From the NCBI RefSeq assembly GCF_019646055.1, contig NZ_JAESFE010000001.1:310001-374000 (forward strand): DNA of 64,000 nt, read 5' to 3'. Both the position numbers and the translations under genes were made by a program. Below, one piece after another: positions 9,969 to 20,873 of the stretch. Source of the stretch: Sodalis sp. CWE. GTDB lineage: Bacteria > Pseudomonadota > Gammaproteobacteria > Enterobacterales > Enterobacteriaceae. Numbering within the stretch: the first letter of the stretch is position 1; each line of letters begins with the position of its first letter. The notes below the pieces were generated by a model. That model saw only the letters and a list, made by a program, of their open reading frames with translations, made no database searches and was not told the origin of the DNA.

Positions 9969-11357
9969 ATGTTAAAAATTTTTAACACTTTAACTCGAAA
10001 GAAAGAGGAGTTTAAACCTATTCATGTCGGTAAAGTTGGCATTTATGTATGTGGAATCACTGTATATGATTTCTGCCATATTGGTCATGGACGTACTTTT
10101 GTTGTATTTGATGTTGTTACTCGTTATTTGCGTTATCTTGGTTATGAAGTGAAATATGTTCGCAACATTACTGATATTGATGACAAAATTATACAACGTG
10201 CAGCCGATAATGGAGAAACTTTTCAGAAACTTGTCCAACGTATGATTAAAGAAATGTATAGGGATTTTGATCAACTGGATATTCTTCATCCTGATCAAGA
10301 ACCTCGTGTTACAGATTATATCAATGATATTATTGAACAGATTGATCGTCTTATTAAAAATAATCATGCCTATATAGCAATTAATGGCGATGTTATATTT
10401 TCTGTAGAAACTAGTAATAATTATGGATTACTATCCAACCGGAATTTGAAGCACCTTCAAATTAGCAATCACACTGAAACAATTGAAAAAAGAAATCCAA
10501 TGGATTTTGTTTTATGGAAAATGTCAAAATTTGACGAACCAAGCTGGCCATCTCCATGGGGTTATGGGCGTCCTGGTTGGCATATTGAATGTTCTGCTAT
10601 AAATAATCGACAGCTTGGTCATCATTTTGATATTCATGGTGGTGGTTCAGATCTTATTTTCCCTCATCATGAAAATGAAATCGCACAATCTACTTGTTCC
10701 TATGGAGGTCCATATGTAAACGTATGGATGCATACTGGCATGGTAATAGTAAATCAAGAGAAAATGTCTAAGTCGTTGGACAATTTTTTTACCATACGTA
10801 ACGTTTGTCAACATTACGATGCTGAAATAGTACGCTATTTTCTAATGGCTAGTCATTATCGTAAACAATTAAATTATAGTGAAGATAATCTTAAACAAGC
10901 TAAAGCATCTTTAAAACGACTTTATATTTCCTTGCATGAAACTGATCCAAAAGCTGTTCCGTCTAATGGTAAATATTTTGCAATACAATTTTTTTCTGCA
11001 ATGGATGACGATTTCAATACACCAAAAGCTTGCTCTGTTTTATTTGAAATTGCTCGTGAGATTAATCGATTAAAAAATAAACAAATGAAAATAGTGCAAG
11101 GATTAGCATCAACATTACGCTCTTTAGGTGGAATCCTGGGAATTCTTCAACAAAATCCTATTACGTTTCTTCAACAGTGCCGTGTTTCAAGATTTGAAAA
11201 AATTGGTAACGAAAAAATAGAAGCACTAAATCAAAAACGCAATGATGCTCGTAAAGCAGGTCAGTGGGAATTAGCAGATGCGCTTCGAAATGAATTAATT
11301 AATCTTGGCGTTGTTTTAGAAGATGGTCCTCATGGAACGACGTGGTATCGTAATTAG
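9969..11357 (+). CDS. cysS: Cysteinyl-tRNA synthetase
   Basis: Charges tRNA-Cys. 462 aa against 461. HIGH signature as CHIGHGRT, zinc ligands CGITVYD (Cys28), ECSAI, and HHENE, and KMSKSLDNF. The C-terminal anticodon-binding domain ends in the same way as E. coli ([12 protein letters not shown]). Transcribed away from lpxH and towards folD, as in E. coli. No SD-like tract is visible before the ATG. Confidence 0.98.
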   Translation: MLKIFNTLTRKKEEFKPIHVGKVGIYVCGITVYDFCHIGHGRTFVVFDVVTRYLRYLGYEVKYVRNITDIDDKIIQRAADNGETFQKLVQRMIKEMYRDFDQLDILHPDQEPRVTDYINDIIEQIDRLIKNNHAYIAINGDVIFSVETSNNYGLLSNRNLKHLQISNHTETIEKRNPMDFVLWKMSKFDEPSWPSPWGYGRPGWHIECSAINNRQLGHHFDIHGGGSDLIFPHHENEIAQSTCSYGGPYVNVWMHTGMVIVNQEKMSKSLDNFFTIRNVCQHYDAEIVRYFLMASHYRKQLNYSEDNLKQAKASLKRLYISLHETDPKAVPSNGKYFAIQFFSAMDDDFNTPKACSVLFEIAREINRLKNKQMKIVQGLASTLRSLGGILGILQQNPITFLQQCRVSRFEKIGNEKIEALNQKRNDARKAGQWELADALRNELINLGVVLEDGPHGTTWYRN

Positions 11358-11462
11358 AAAAACCTGATTATTTTAAATATATACCTCTACTTTAGATTCT
11401 CATCGTAAGAGTTTCCTATTTAAGTTAACAGTACATCTTAACTCGTACTGATCGGAGTATAG

Positions 11463-12326
11463 TTAATTAGCAGAGTTATGGAAGCTCTTTTCATAAGATT
11501 GCATAGTATTCTGAATAAGCATAGCAATTGTCATTGGTCCCACACCTCCTGGAACTGGAGTAATATAGCCAGCGCGTTCAGAAGCACTAATATAATCAAT
11601 ATCGCCTACTACTTTACCGTTTTCAAGATAATTTATTCCTACATCAATTACTATAGATCCTGGTCTAATCCATTTACTAGAAATAAAACCTATCTTTCCT
11701 ATAGCTACAACTAATAAATCAGCATTTTTAATATGTTGACGTAAATTGCGTGTTAAGCTGTGAGTAATAGTTACTGTACAACCTGCTAGCAATAATTCTA
11801 ACCCCATAGGTCGTCCAACAACGTTAGAGGCGCCAACCACAACAGCATTAAGTCCAGGGGTATTAATATGATAGTATTCAAGCAGTTTCATTATACCTTG
11901 CGAAGTACAAGGGCGTAAAATAGGTTCACGTTGGCATAATCGTCCTATATTATAAGGATGAAAGCCATCTACATCTTTATTTAAGGCAATACGTTCTAAT
12001 ATATTGATAACTTTAATTTTTTTTGGAAGAGGTAACTGTACTAAAATGCCATCAACTGAAAAATCATTATTCAGTTCATCAATCAAAGTCAATAAATCTT
12101 TTTCTGTAATTGTGTCGGATAAATTATAAAGAAACAAAGAAAAACCGATGTCTTTGCAAATTTGTTGTTTTCTATTTACATATATTTTAGAAGCTGGGTT
12201 ATTACCAGCAAGCACAACGGCCAGACCTGGAGGACGTTTTCCAGATTTTAGATACTTTTTTACTTTTAAAGTCATTTCATTTTTGATTTGTGAAGCAACA
12301 GCTATACCATCAATTATTTTTGCCAT
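11463..12326 (-). CDS. folD: Bifunctional methylenetetrahydrofolate dehydrogenase / cyclohydrolase
   Basis: Converts 5,10-methylene-THF to 10-formyl-THF for purines and initiator fMet. 287 aa against 288. The catalytic Lys-containing YVNRKQ segment, the VQLPLP motif, the Rossmann-fold [12 protein letters not shown] and the C-terminal [14 protein letters not shown] are intact. Convergent with cysS. No SD is seen before the ATG. Confidence 0.98.
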   Translation of the reverse strand: MAKIIDGIAVASQIKNEMTLKVKKYLKSGKRPPGLAVVLAGNNPASKIYVNRKQQICKDIGFSLFLYNLSDTITEKDLLTLIDELNNDFSVDGILVQLPLPKKIKVINILERIALNKDVDGFHPYNIGRLCQREPILRPCTSQGIMKLLEYYHINTPGLNAVVVGASNVVGRPMGLELLLAGCTVTITHSLTRNLRQHIKNADLLVVAIGKIGFISSKWIRPGSIVIDVGINYLENGKVVGDIDYISASERAGYITPVPGGVGPMTIAMLIQNTMQSYEKSFHNSAN

Positions 12327-12549
12327 TATTACACTAAATAAATTCGTGATTTTTAATAAACTTACATGATTAAGATTTATATTCTGATATGATCTGAGAA
12401 TATTATTTATTAACCATCAGAAGTGTTGCCATATAAAATATTTTCGAATATTAAAATTCTATTGAATAGAATTCAAAATCTATTTGACCTAATATCTCTT
12501 TATGGGATAGCATTTCCTCCTATCTAAAAGTGAAATAGTATATTATATT

Positions 12550-12623
12550 GCGTCCTTAGCTCAGATGGATAGAGCAACGGCCTTCTAAGCCGTAGGTCAC
12601 AGGTTCGAATCCTGTAGGACGTA
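12550..12623 (+). tRNA. argU: tRNA-Arg (anticodon TCT)
   Basis: Full cloverleaf: acceptor GCGTCCT pairs with AGGACGT (G-T at the first pair), anticodon stem ACGGC/GCCGT with loop CTTCTAA (TCT at 12584-12586), T arm GTTCGAATC, discriminator A. It reads AGA/AGG, the main Arg codons in AT-rich genomes. CCA is not encoded (next bases CCT). It follows folD as E. coli argU does. Confidence 0.97.
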
Positions 12624-13143
12624 CCTATTATATAAATGTAGCTGATAAATTCTTTTAATCTAACTTCTCTACTGTTTGATTTAATCTTTTGCATGAATAA
12701 AAGTTTTATATCGAATTTTTTACCTCTTATTTCATGTTTTCCACATGAGACTTATTTCGATGATAAATCTGTCGGAATCATCGGTTTTAACTTTTTAAAG
12801 ATTTATTCTAGAATAATAGTATACTAATGTTGTGATATTTTAATCGTATTCGCAAAAATCGTTGATTTAGCTTGTTTCAGGTTAGATTAATCTTTTTTTA
12901 AAGAAAAATTTTCTTTAAGCAACATTTGCACCATCCAAATAATAAAATCAATTAAAATTTCAATATGCACTTTTTACTGGATCAAATCTTAAAAGTTGCT
13001 GTAAAATTTACAAGTTTAATTCTAATATAACTATTAGCATCTAAATTTAGATTTTTTGGATCTAAGTGTTAGAAAAAACAATTATCTTGTTGCTTTTTGA
13101 AAAAAAGTATCCTAAATCAAATTGAACTTTTTTCAGATAAAAA
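12624..13143. other. Gap between tRNA-Arg and lipA, no gene seen
   Basis: Crosses from the E. coli argU region to the lip region, so many genes have been lost here. 14-bp palindrome TTATTCT/AGAATAA at 12803-12816. Confidence 0.5.
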
Positions 13144-14094
13144 CTATCCAACTTCTATCCCTTTAATTTGCAGGTCTGCATGATAAGATGAACGAACAAA
13201 TGGACCACAGGAAGCCCGGAGAAACCCCATGCTTAAAGCTTCTTGTTTCATTTCCTTAAATTCGCTTAAGCTAACATATCGCTTAACCGGAAGATGTTGA
13301 GAACTAGGCTGCAAATATTGACCTAAAGTTAGCAACGTCACGCCATGACGACGTAAATCGCGCATAACATTAATTATCTCTTCATTCGTTTCTCCCAGTC
13401 CTACCATTAAACCTGATTTAGTTGGTATCTTAGGATGAAAAACTTTAAAAGTTTCTAAAAGTTTAAGGGAACAGTAATAGTTAGCTCCAGCACGTACTGT
13501 ACGATACAAACGTGGCACACTTTCTAAATTATGGTTAAAAATATCAGGAGGTGTGGCGTTTAACATTTCTAATGCACGATTCATACATTTTCGAAAATCA
13601 GGTACTAATATCTCAATAAGAATATTAGGATTTTTAGAACGAATTGCGGTAATACATTTTGAAAAATGTTGAGCTCCTCCATCATGTAAGTCATCCCGAT
13701 TAACAGATGTAATTACAACGTATTTTAATTTCATATCAGCAATTGTTTGTGCTAATTTTTCTGGTTCACTTAAATTTGGAGCAGTTGGACGGCCATGAGC
13801 AACCTTACAGAAGGAACAGTGTCTTGTACAAATAGCACCAAGAATCATAAAAGTTGCCGTGCCTCGATGAAAGCATTTTGGTAAATTAGGACAAGAAGCT
13901 TCTTCACAAACTGTGTGTAAGTTATTTTTATGAATTACTGATTTAACATCTTGCATTATCGCAGAATCAACAGGTAATTTAATTTTCATCCATAAAGGCT
14001 TACGAAGAATCTCTTTACGTTTTACCTTAATATTTTTAATTGGAATTAATGCAATTTCATTAGTATAGGAGTTAAATTGAAATGATTTTTTCAT
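13144..14094 (-). CDS. lipA: Lipoyl synthase (radical SAM)
   Basis: Inserts two sulfurs into protein-bound octanoyl groups to give lipoyl cofactors. 316 aa from the ATG at 14094 (E. coli 321). A longer frame upstream to 14178 is not alignable and was not used. Auxiliary cluster Cys residues in [12 protein letters not shown], radical [20 protein letters not shown], and C-terminal RSSYHAD, where the Ser ligand of the auxiliary cluster is kept. Acts after LipB, encoded next. Its substrates (E2 subunits, GcvH) are not in the window. Confidence 0.97.
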   Translation of the reverse strand: MKKSFQFNSYTNEIALIPIKNIKVKRKEILRKPLWMKIKLPVDSAIMQDVKSVIHKNNLHTVCEEASCPNLPKCFHRGTATFMILGAICTRHCSFCKVAHGRPTAPNLSEPEKLAQTIADMKLKYVVITSVNRDDLHDGGAQHFSKCITAIRSKNPNILIEILVPDFRKCMNRALEMLNATPPDIFNHNLESVPRLYRTVRAGANYYCSLKLLETFKVFHPKIPTKSGLMVGLGETNEEIINVMRDLRRHGVTLLTLGQYLQPSSQHLPVKRYVSLSEFKEMKQEALSMGFLRASCGPFVRSSYHADLQIKGIEVG

Positions 14095-14326
14095 TAGCGC
14101 AACTATAACAACAAAAAGTTTGACTCTAAATCTTAATAAATGAAAGAATTCTTCTTCTGTCTTGCAGAAGAAGTTCAAATCGACATCATCACAAAATGAT
14201 AACTTAAATATCTAATTTAGGTAGATAAATATTATCATATTTAGCTTATTAATCTTTTTTTTTGCATTACTTTATATTAAAAATACAAATCCTATTAAAA
14301 GTTTTTAGGAATCTTTTTCTCAAAAT

Positions 14327-14890
14327 TTAAGCCAAAGAAGCATCTAATCGACGTAAACATTCCTTCAATAGGATTGGAGCAACATCGTCGATTTCAATAT
14401 TAGGAATTAATTCCTTCATTTGTGTCATCCGTATATTTGCGTCACCGCAAGGATTAATGAGCAAAAAAGGAGATAAATCCATTGCTATATTTAATGCTAA
14501 TCCATGAAATGAACAACCTCTATAAATACTCAATCCAAGCGAGCAAATCTTGTCTGTCCCAACATAAACCCCTGGCTTTTCTATATAAGACACACTTTCA
14601 ATTGAAAAACGACTTAATGTAGAAATAACAGTTTCTTCTAGCAAAGAAACTAAACTTCTTATATTTAATTTGTATCGATCTAGGTTTAGAAGGGTATACA
14701 TTACTTGTTGACCTGGTCCATGAAAAGTGATTTGACCTCCACGATCACTTTGCACTACCGGAATAGAACCGATATTTAATAAATGTTCCGTTCTTCCAGA
14801 ACGACCTTGAGTAAAAACTTGAGGGTGTTGTACTAACCAAATTTCATCATAGCTATCTTTATTTCGTGTTTTAGTAAAGCAACGCATCAT
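14327..14890 (-). CDS. lipB: Octanoyl-ACP:protein octanoyltransferase; true start unresolved
   Basis: Transfers octanoate from ACP to lipoyl domains, the step before LipA. From the first ATG, 187 aa against 213 in E. coli. Core motifs SDRGGQITFHGPGQ, catalytic KICSLGLSIYRGCSFHGLALN (Lys and Cys of the dyad, split here only by family variation) and LINPCG are intact. In-frame codons upstream of the ATG still encode RQLGLRPYAEVLS, clearly homologous to the E. coli N-terminus, and the frame stays open to about 14968. No ATG, GTG or TTG lies in this extension, but ATT codons do. Either an ATT start is used or a shortened protein is made. Confidence 0.92.
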   Translation of the reverse strand: MMRCFTKTRNKDSYDEIWLVQHPQVFTQGRSGRTEHLLNIGSIPVVQSDRGGQITFHGPGQQVMYTLLNLDRYKLNIRSLVSLLEETVISTLSRFSIESVSYIEKPGVYVGTDKICSLGLSIYRGCSFHGLALNIAMDLSPFLLINPCGDANIRMTQMKELIPNIEIDDVAPILLKECLRRLDASLA

Positions 14891-14968
14891 CGATAGGACT
14901 TCTGCATAAGGACGAAGTCCAAGTTGCCGTATAATTACTTTTTTAGTTTCACTTTTTATTTTCTTAAT

Positions 14969-15659
14969 TTGTATCGATTAGTGTTTAGAATAATTCTATC
15001 ATAGTTAGATTTTAACATTAAAAGATCTGAATGAAAGGATAGAAAATTAATCAAAAAAAACAACCTGGATTTTTTAAATTTGGAAAAAAAACAGTTATCA
15101 ACTGAACGTAATTTAATAATCAGGTAAATCTAAACAGATTACATAATTTTCTATCTACGAATTTTCTAAAAAGAAAAAATCTAATCCTATTAAGTATGGG
15201 TTAACTTTTGTTAGTAAATTACTCGTAGTGATTTTTTTTTCAAAAAAATAGTCTTATCTAAATTAAAATCATAATATTTCCAATTGCGACAAAAAAACGG
15301 AAAAAATTAAACATTCCACGTCTGTTTATTCAGGATTAATTTAAAAAGTATTCATTAATCAATAGAAGCGTAAAAATAAAGTCAATTTTTTTGATGCATT
15401 ATTCGTTAAAAATTAGTTTTTAAATTAAAATTATTAAAAAGTTTATAAAAAATAGCTCAATCATCTTTAATAAATTAATTGATAACCAGATTTTTTGAAG
15501 AAAAAAATTGATATAGGTGCTTTATTTATAAAATAACTCCGCATGGTACATTGTTATGTTCTCACTGGTAAATATTTTAATGTAATAAATAAATGTATGG
15601 TATTTATAAAAGGATTAATCAACAATGCATTGAGATTCTTTTATCGTTTTAACTCAAAA
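14969..15659. other. Gap between lipB and mrdB; dacA, rlpA and ybeD slots empty
   Basis: E. coli has ybeD, dacA and rlpA here. Nothing recognisable remains. Long A and T runs; dyad TTTTCT-AAAA-AGAAAA at 15162-15177. Confidence 0.6.
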
Positions 15660-16775
15660 TTATATTGCCTTAGATAATATTTTTTGATGAGTGCTTATTG
15701 ACATAATAATACCAAACTCTGTCATTAGTACAATGAGTGATGAACCTCCATAACTTATCAAAGGTAACGGAACACCTACTACAGGTAACAATCCACTGAC
15801 CATACCGATATTTATGAATACATAAGTAAAAAAAACCAACATCCAACTGCTAACTATTATTCGACTAAATGCATTTTTTGCTTGTATCGCAATTGTTAAA
15901 CCGCGTATGATAATACCAAAATAAAGACTAAGGAGCACTAGGCCTCCGACAAGCCCCATTTCCTCCCCCAATACAGAAAAAACAAAATCTGTATGTCTTT
16001 CTGGTAAAAATTCAAGTTGAGACTGGCTTCCGCATAACCATCCTTTGCCAAACAATCCACCGGAACCTATAGCTATTTTTGATTGAATAATATGATATCC
16101 GGCACCAAGAGGGTCAATTTCAGGATCAAGCATAACTGCAACTCGATCTCGCTGATAATCGTGCATTAAAAAGAACCATAGTAAAAGAATAAGTATTGAT
16201 ACTAGTAATATAGTAATACCTATTGTTATCCAGCTCAACCCAGATAAGAATAAAACAAATAGTCCAGAAACTATAATAAGAGCAGCTGTTCCAAGATCTG
16301 GCTGTATAGAAACCAATAAAGAAGGGATCAAAATTAAAAAAAGTACAATTATAGTATCGGATAATGATGGTGGGTAGATATTTCGACGATAAATAAATCG
16401 TCCAATCATGAGCGGAACTGCAATTTTAGCGATTTCTGATGGTTGGAATCGAATAATACCTATATTTAACCAGCGTTGTGCACCTTTACTGATTTCTCCA
16501 AAAAACTCTACTAAAGCTAACAAAAGAATACAAAGAAAATACAAGTATGGCGCACTTATCTCGTAAGAACGAGGTGTGATCTGTGCTGTGATAACCATCA
16601 CTATAAGACCTATTATTATTTGAATAATTTTATTTTCTATTATTTTGATATTTTGTCCGCTAGCGCTCCATCCTATCAGGATACTATATGTCAATAGTAG
16701 TAGAATAAAAAACAATAAAATTACATCAATATGTAATTTATTCCATATAGAAATTCTTTTTAGACGATAAATCAT
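15660..16775 (-). CDS. mrdB: Rod-shape SEDS glycosyltransferase RodA
   Basis: Inner-membrane peptidoglycan polymerase of the elongasome, partner of MrdA. 371 aa against 370, about ten hydrophobic segments. SEDS hallmarks: GAQRWL, QPSEIAK, QPDLGTA and near the C-terminus GLLPVVGVPLPLISYGGSS. It lies 5 nt downstream of mrdA in the same operon, as in E. coli. Retention with ddlA indicates a peptidoglycan wall. Confidence 0.98.
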   Translation of the reverse strand: MIYRLKRISIWNKLHIDVILLFFILLLLTYSILIGWSASGQNIKIIENKIIQIIIGLIVMVITAQITPRSYEISAPYLYFLCILLLALVEFFGEISKGAQRWLNIGIIRFQPSEIAKIAVPLMIGRFIYRRNIYPPSLSDTIIVLFLILIPSLLVSIQPDLGTAALIIVSGLFVLFLSGLSWITIGITILLVSILILLLWFFLMHDYQRDRVAVMLDPEIDPLGAGYHIIQSKIAIGSGGLFGKGWLCGSQSQLEFLPERHTDFVFSVLGEEMGLVGGLVLLSLYFGIIIRGLTIAIQAKNAFSRIIVSSWMLVFFTYVFINIGMVSGLLPVVGVPLPLISYGGSSLIVLMTEFGIIMSISTHQKILSKAI

Positions 16776-16780
16776 AATAA

Positions 16781-18682
16781 TTAATTGTTATTTTTGAACA
16801 GAGTTATCGGAGAATTAGATATGTTTCTTGTATTCTCTGCAAGAAGAAGATAATCCAATATCAGACGGGTAATTTCTCCTACTGTTAGTCGCCCGATACC
16901 ACCATTTTCTAAAATGGCTACTACGCAGACTGTTGGATTATTATAAGGAGCAAACGCAGTCATTAACTTATGATCACGTAATCGTTCATCGACTGTATAT
17001 GCTTTGTAAGTTTCATTAATTTTCAAACTATATACTTGAGCAGTACCGGATTTGACTGCCGCTTTATATGGTGCGCTAAAGAAATTTTTCCATGCTGTGC
17101 CATTTTCTCGATTAGCAACCCCATACATACCATCTTTAGCTATTTTCCAAAAATCAGGATGAGAATTATCAATTTTTTTATTTTGCAATTGACTCAGTAA
17201 AGGAGCTTGATAATTATCGTTTCGTAATAGATGCGGCGTAAGCACTGTACCATTGTTAATTAATGTCATTAATGCCTTAGACATTTGTATTGGTGTAGCA
17301 GTCCAATAGCCTTGTCCAATCCCAATTGGGATTGTATCTCCTTGATACCAAGGTTTTTTAAAATGTGCAATTTTCCATTGTCTGTTTGGCATAACACCAG
17401 GATGTTCTTCTGATAGATCAATGCCAGTATATTTACCATATCCAAATTTAGTCATCCACTCAAAAAGTCGATCAATACCCATATCATAAGCTACTTGATA
17501 GAAAAAAGTATCTGCTGACTCCTCCAATGCTTGTACAACATTTAATTGACCATGGCCACAACGTTTCCAATCACGATACCGTTTATCTGATCCCGGTAAT
17601 TGCCACCAACCCGGATCATATAAAGAATAGTTTTTATTAATAACCCCGAGAGAAAGTGCCGATACAGAAATATAAGGTTTAACGGTAGAAGCGGGTGGAT
17701 AGGTTCCTTGAGTAGCACGATTAATAAGCGGACGATTTTTATCACTTAACAGATTTTGAAATTTTTTTTTAGAAATACCGTTAACAAATAAGTTAGGATC
17801 ATAACTTGGGCTAGATATCATAGCTTGAACACTTCCATCTCTAGGGTCCAATACAACTACTGCAGAACGACTTCCTATAAGCAATTTTTCAATGTACTGC
17901 TGTAAACCTAGATCTAATGTCAAGGTAATGCTTTTTCCTGCTTGAGGTAATTTTTTACATAACTGACGAACTAGTCGACCACGATTATTGACTTCTACTT
18001 CTTCATATCCAGTTTTACCATGTAATATGTTTTCATAGTAACGTTCTATACCTAACTTACCGATATTGTGCGTTGAAACGTAATTAGATAAAATTCCATT
18101 TTTATTAAGGCGTTTTATATCTTGATTATCTATTTTTGATACATAACCGATAACGTGTGTAAAAGTCGAACCATATGGATAATAACGTTGCGAATAACCT
18201 TTTATTTCAATATGAGGAAAGCGATACTGATTAACTGCAAAACGAGCCTGTTGCGCCTCAGTTAAACCAGTTTTAAGTGGTAGCGAAGTAAAACGAGGAG
18301 CACGTTTTCGTGCTTTCTCAAAATTTGAGATATCTTCGTCAGATAAATCAACAATATGACGTAAATCAGAAATAATTTGAATTAGATCGTCAACTTTATC
18401 TGGAATGAGTTCTAACTGATAACTAATACGGTTTAGTGCCAAAGGAATGCCGTTGCGATCATAAATTAATCCTCGATTTGGTTCGATTGGAATTATCCTA
18501 ATTCGATTTTCATCTGATCTAACTTGATAAGATTTGAAACAAGTAACTTGTAAATGGTACAAGTTGATAACGAGAACTACGCTTAGCAATAAAATGCCAA
18601 AAATTGCTACCAAAACGCGTTGCATAAATAATGCTGACTCAGCTGAATAATAATTCAGAAAGGAGATATACTTTTTTTTCAT
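16781..18682 (-). CDS. mrdA: Penicillin-binding protein 2 (elongasome transpeptidase)
   Basis: Cross-links lateral-wall peptidoglycan. 633 aa, as in E. coli. One N-terminal membrane anchor (about 22-44), a pedestal domain, and a transpeptidase domain with STVK (nucleophile Ser in PPASTVKPY), SAD (EESADTFFYQ) and KSGTAQ boxes. First gene of the mrdA-mrdB pair. The E. coli upstream genes rsfS and rlmH are gone. No visible SD before the ATG. Confidence 0.98.
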   Translation of the reverse strand: MKKKYISFLNYYSAESALFMQRVLVAIFGILLLSVVLVINLYHLQVTCFKSYQVRSDENRIRIIPIEPNRGLIYDRNGIPLALNRISYQLELIPDKVDDLIQIISDLRHIVDLSDEDISNFEKARKRAPRFTSLPLKTGLTEAQQARFAVNQYRFPHIEIKGYSQRYYPYGSTFTHVIGYVSKIDNQDIKRLNKNGILSNYVSTHNIGKLGIERYYENILHGKTGYEEVEVNNRGRLVRQLCKKLPQAGKSITLTLDLGLQQYIEKLLIGSRSAVVVLDPRDGSVQAMISSPSYDPNLFVNGISKKKFQNLLSDKNRPLINRATQGTYPPASTVKPYISVSALSLGVINKNYSLYDPGWWQLPGSDKRYRDWKRCGHGQLNVVQALEESADTFFYQVAYDMGIDRLFEWMTKFGYGKYTGIDLSEEHPGVMPNRQWKIAHFKKPWYQGDTIPIGIGQGYWTATPIQMSKALMTLINNGTVLTPHLLRNDNYQAPLLSQLQNKKIDNSHPDFWKIAKDGMYGVANRENGTAWKNFFSAPYKAAVKSGTAQVYSLKINETYKAYTVDERLRDHKLMTAFAPYNNPTVCVVAILENGGIGRLTVGEITRLILDYLLLAENTRNISNSPITLFKNNN

Positions 18683-19094
18683 TTAGTAAACAAGCATTAA
18701 TCCTTTTACCATACTTGCTTGGCTATGCGCTATTTTTTACTAAAAAGTAAGTGTCGCAACAGCATATCTATATAATTTAATCTCTTCAAGTTTTTATATT
18801 CATTAAAGTAAATGAAATTAAACCACTAATTAATTTGTTTAAGATTAGATAAGAAATAAAATTAAATTGGTTCTTTAAAAGAAAATATGATTATTATTAT
18901 CCTTTCATTTTTAAAAAGCTATAAGCAATAAACTAATTTCTTGAGAGGTTCCATACAAGACCATTAATAAATAAATTTTCAAGAAAATAATAGTACTTCT
19001 CTCTTAGAGAGATACTATTTATTCCTTCTTTAAAAGAATTTTTCGTTTAGAATAAATAGTTTCGTTTATTAAAATAGTTTATCCAGATAACATC
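18683..19094. other. Gap between mrdA and nadD; rlmH and rsfS slots empty
   Basis: rlmH (ybeA), rsfS (ybeB) and cobC of E. coli are not recognisable. Holds three family dyads: 18871-18883, 18998-19012 and 19026-19038. Confidence 0.6.
18998..19012. repeat. Intergenic dyad, extended by outer arms
   Basis: TCTCTCT-T-AGAGAGA, perfect 7-bp arms. Flanking TAGTA and TACTA can extend the stem. The identical 13-mer TTCTTTAAAAGAA occurs on each side (18871 and 19026). Confidence 0.5.
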
Positions 19095-19751
19095 CTATCG
19101 ATATAAGCCTTGTTGATCAATGTATCCCTGTACTGAAGAAGGGAGTAGCCCATCGCAAGCAAGACCATTCCTGTAGCGAGAGCGGATATTACTGGCAGAA
19201 ATTGCTAATTGCATTGTAGTTGCACAATAAACGAGTCCTGCTGGTTTTTTATAAAGCGCCTGAGGATCATGAGTTAGTCTGTTAGCAAACCAAAAACTGT
19301 AGCGTCTAATGTCTGACCAATTGCTATAGCCAGGTCTAGCGCACATTAAGAGATGACAGAATATCGGCAATTCTAGGCCGCGATACCATCGCGGTAATGT
19401 TAATAAAGAATCCTGACCAATAATAAAAGCTAGTGGCGCACTTGGACCATACTCTTTTCTTATTGCTTCAAATGTATTTATTGTATAAGAAGGCGTTGAA
19501 TATCTTAATTCCCGTGCATCAACGTCAAATGAACGGTTAGATAATTCAGAAATTGCCAAACGTGCCATTGCGAGTCGTTGCTGTGCTGATGCTACTGGAA
19601 TTGGTCGATGAGTTGGAATGTTGTTTGGTAGAAAAACTACTCGTTGGAAATGGATAAACTTTGCTAGCGAAATAACCAGTCGTAAATGACCATAATGAAT
19701 AGGATCGAACGTGCCTCCGTAAAAAGCGATAAGTCCGTGTTTTTCAGACAT
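19095..19751 (-). CDS. nadD: Nicotinate-nucleotide adenylyltransferase
   Basis: Adenylates NaMN to deamido-NAD in NAD synthesis. 218 aa against 213. GGTFDPIHYGH nucleotidyltransferase motif (11-21), FIIGQDSLL, and the C-terminal ISASNIR motif. The start codon directly follows the holA stop, as in the E. coli lptE-holA-nadD operon. With nadA at 37324 it indicates de novo or salvage NAD synthesis. Confidence 0.97.
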   Translation of the reverse strand: MSEKHGLIAFYGGTFDPIHYGHLRLVISLAKFIHFQRVVFLPNNIPTHRPIPVASAQQRLAMARLAISELSNRSFDVDARELRYSTPSYTINTFEAIRKEYGPSAPLAFIIGQDSLLTLPRWYRGLELPIFCHLLMCARPGYSNWSDIRRYSFWFANRLTHDPQALYKKPAGLVYCATTMQLAISASNIRSRYRNGLACDGLLPSSVQGYIDQQGLYR

Positions 19752-20789
19752 TCAATGTTGCCATTTTTGGTAATAGTATGATGATTTCTCGCATAGTAAT
19801 AATATCAAGATATTTAGATCATTCCATATAGGATAATTATAATCTTGTTTAAGCATAATCTCCATCTCTGTTATTAACATTATCGCATTGTACAATTGCT
19901 CTGTAGAAAGTCGTTCCAAAGCCTTTGTTAAAAACAATCTACGTCTGCTCCAAACTCTATAATGGTTATATAACAAAGACAAAGGTTCAGTATTTTTTTT
20001 TCGACTGATTTTAAATAATAGCAAAATTTCTCTCTGTATACTGTGTAATAAAATAACTGGATCTATAACTTCCAATTTTAACTGATATAAGATGCGCATG
20101 GCACGTTGTCTATTACCTATTAGTATGGTTTCAATCCAAAGAAGTAAAGTAAAGCGCACATCGTTATTTATTGATTTTTGAACTTGAAAAAAAGTTATAT
20201 CCTTTTTAGGATATAGTATAGCTAATTGATTTAAAGCTTGATTTAATCCTAGCAAATTGCCTTCATAGGAATCAGATAGCAATTGAAAAGAGGCATCGTC
20301 CAATATTAAACCCATACTTCTAGCGCGCTTCTCTATCCACTGTAGCAAACAAATTTGTTCTGGTGTATTACAATCTACTAATAATGCACTTTTTTTGATT
20401 GTTCTAAACCAGGCGCTTCCCTTTAAGGATTGATTAAGTTTATTTCCAGAAATAATTAAAATTATGTCCTTGTGTAGCATCGAAACCAAATTGAAAAGTT
20501 CTCTGTTAATGCAGGAATTAATACTTACTTCCGGCAAAGCAAGCAGAACTGTTCTTCGATCAGAAAATAAGCTCCTTATTTGAAACAAATTAAAAATTTT
20601 AATCCAATCAGTATTAGTTTCTATTGAAAAGTTGAAGTGTTCTTTAAATTGTTGCAGTCGTGCTAGTTTTTGGATATAAAGTTGGCTTTCTTGAATTAAG
20701 AATAAATCGTTTCCAAATAGTAGAAAACAAGATATACCTGATACATCATGTAATTGTATGTCCAGTTGTTCAGCATTTAGTTGAATCAT
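19752..20789 (-). CDS. holA: DNA polymerase III delta subunit
   Basis: Opens the beta clamp as part of the clamp loader with DnaX and HolB. 345 aa from the ATG at 20789, which gives MIQLNAEQL, aligned to E. coli MIRLYPEQL; a start 33 nt upstream is possible. Conserved LLFGNDLFLIQES, NTDWIKIF and EGNLLGLNQAL segments align throughout. Lies between lptE and nadD as in E. coli. Moderately diverged but uninterrupted. Confidence 0.95.
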   Translation of the reverse strand: MIQLNAEQLDIQLHDVSGISCFLLFGNDLFLIQESQLYIQKLARLQQFKEHFNFSIETNTDWIKIFNLFQIRSLFSDRRTVLLALPEVSINSCINRELFNLVSMLHKDIILIISGNKLNQSLKGSAWFRTIKKSALLVDCNTPEQICLLQWIEKRARSMGLILDDASFQLLSDSYEGNLLGLNQALNQLAILYPKKDITFFQVQKSINNDVRFTLLLWIETILIGNRQRAMRILYQLKLEVIDPVILLHSIQREILLLFKISRKKNTEPLSLLYNHYRVWSRRRLFLTKALERLSTEQLYNAIMLITEMEIMLKQDYNYPIWNDLNILILLLCEKSSYYYQKWQH

Positions 20790-20873
20790 AACATTTTGCT
20801 GTTTTTTGAGTTCATAAATCATTAAAAATTTAGACTACGTTTCTATAGAAACGTTATCTATTTTAATTTTTAT

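Noticed and set aside
9990-10367. 125-codon minus-strand frame inside cysS
   Set aside because: Antisense shadow of a strongly conserved gene.
13144-14178. Longer lipA starting at 14178
   Set aside because: The extra 28 residues are hydrophobic and not alignable; ATG 14094 fits the E. coli N-terminus.
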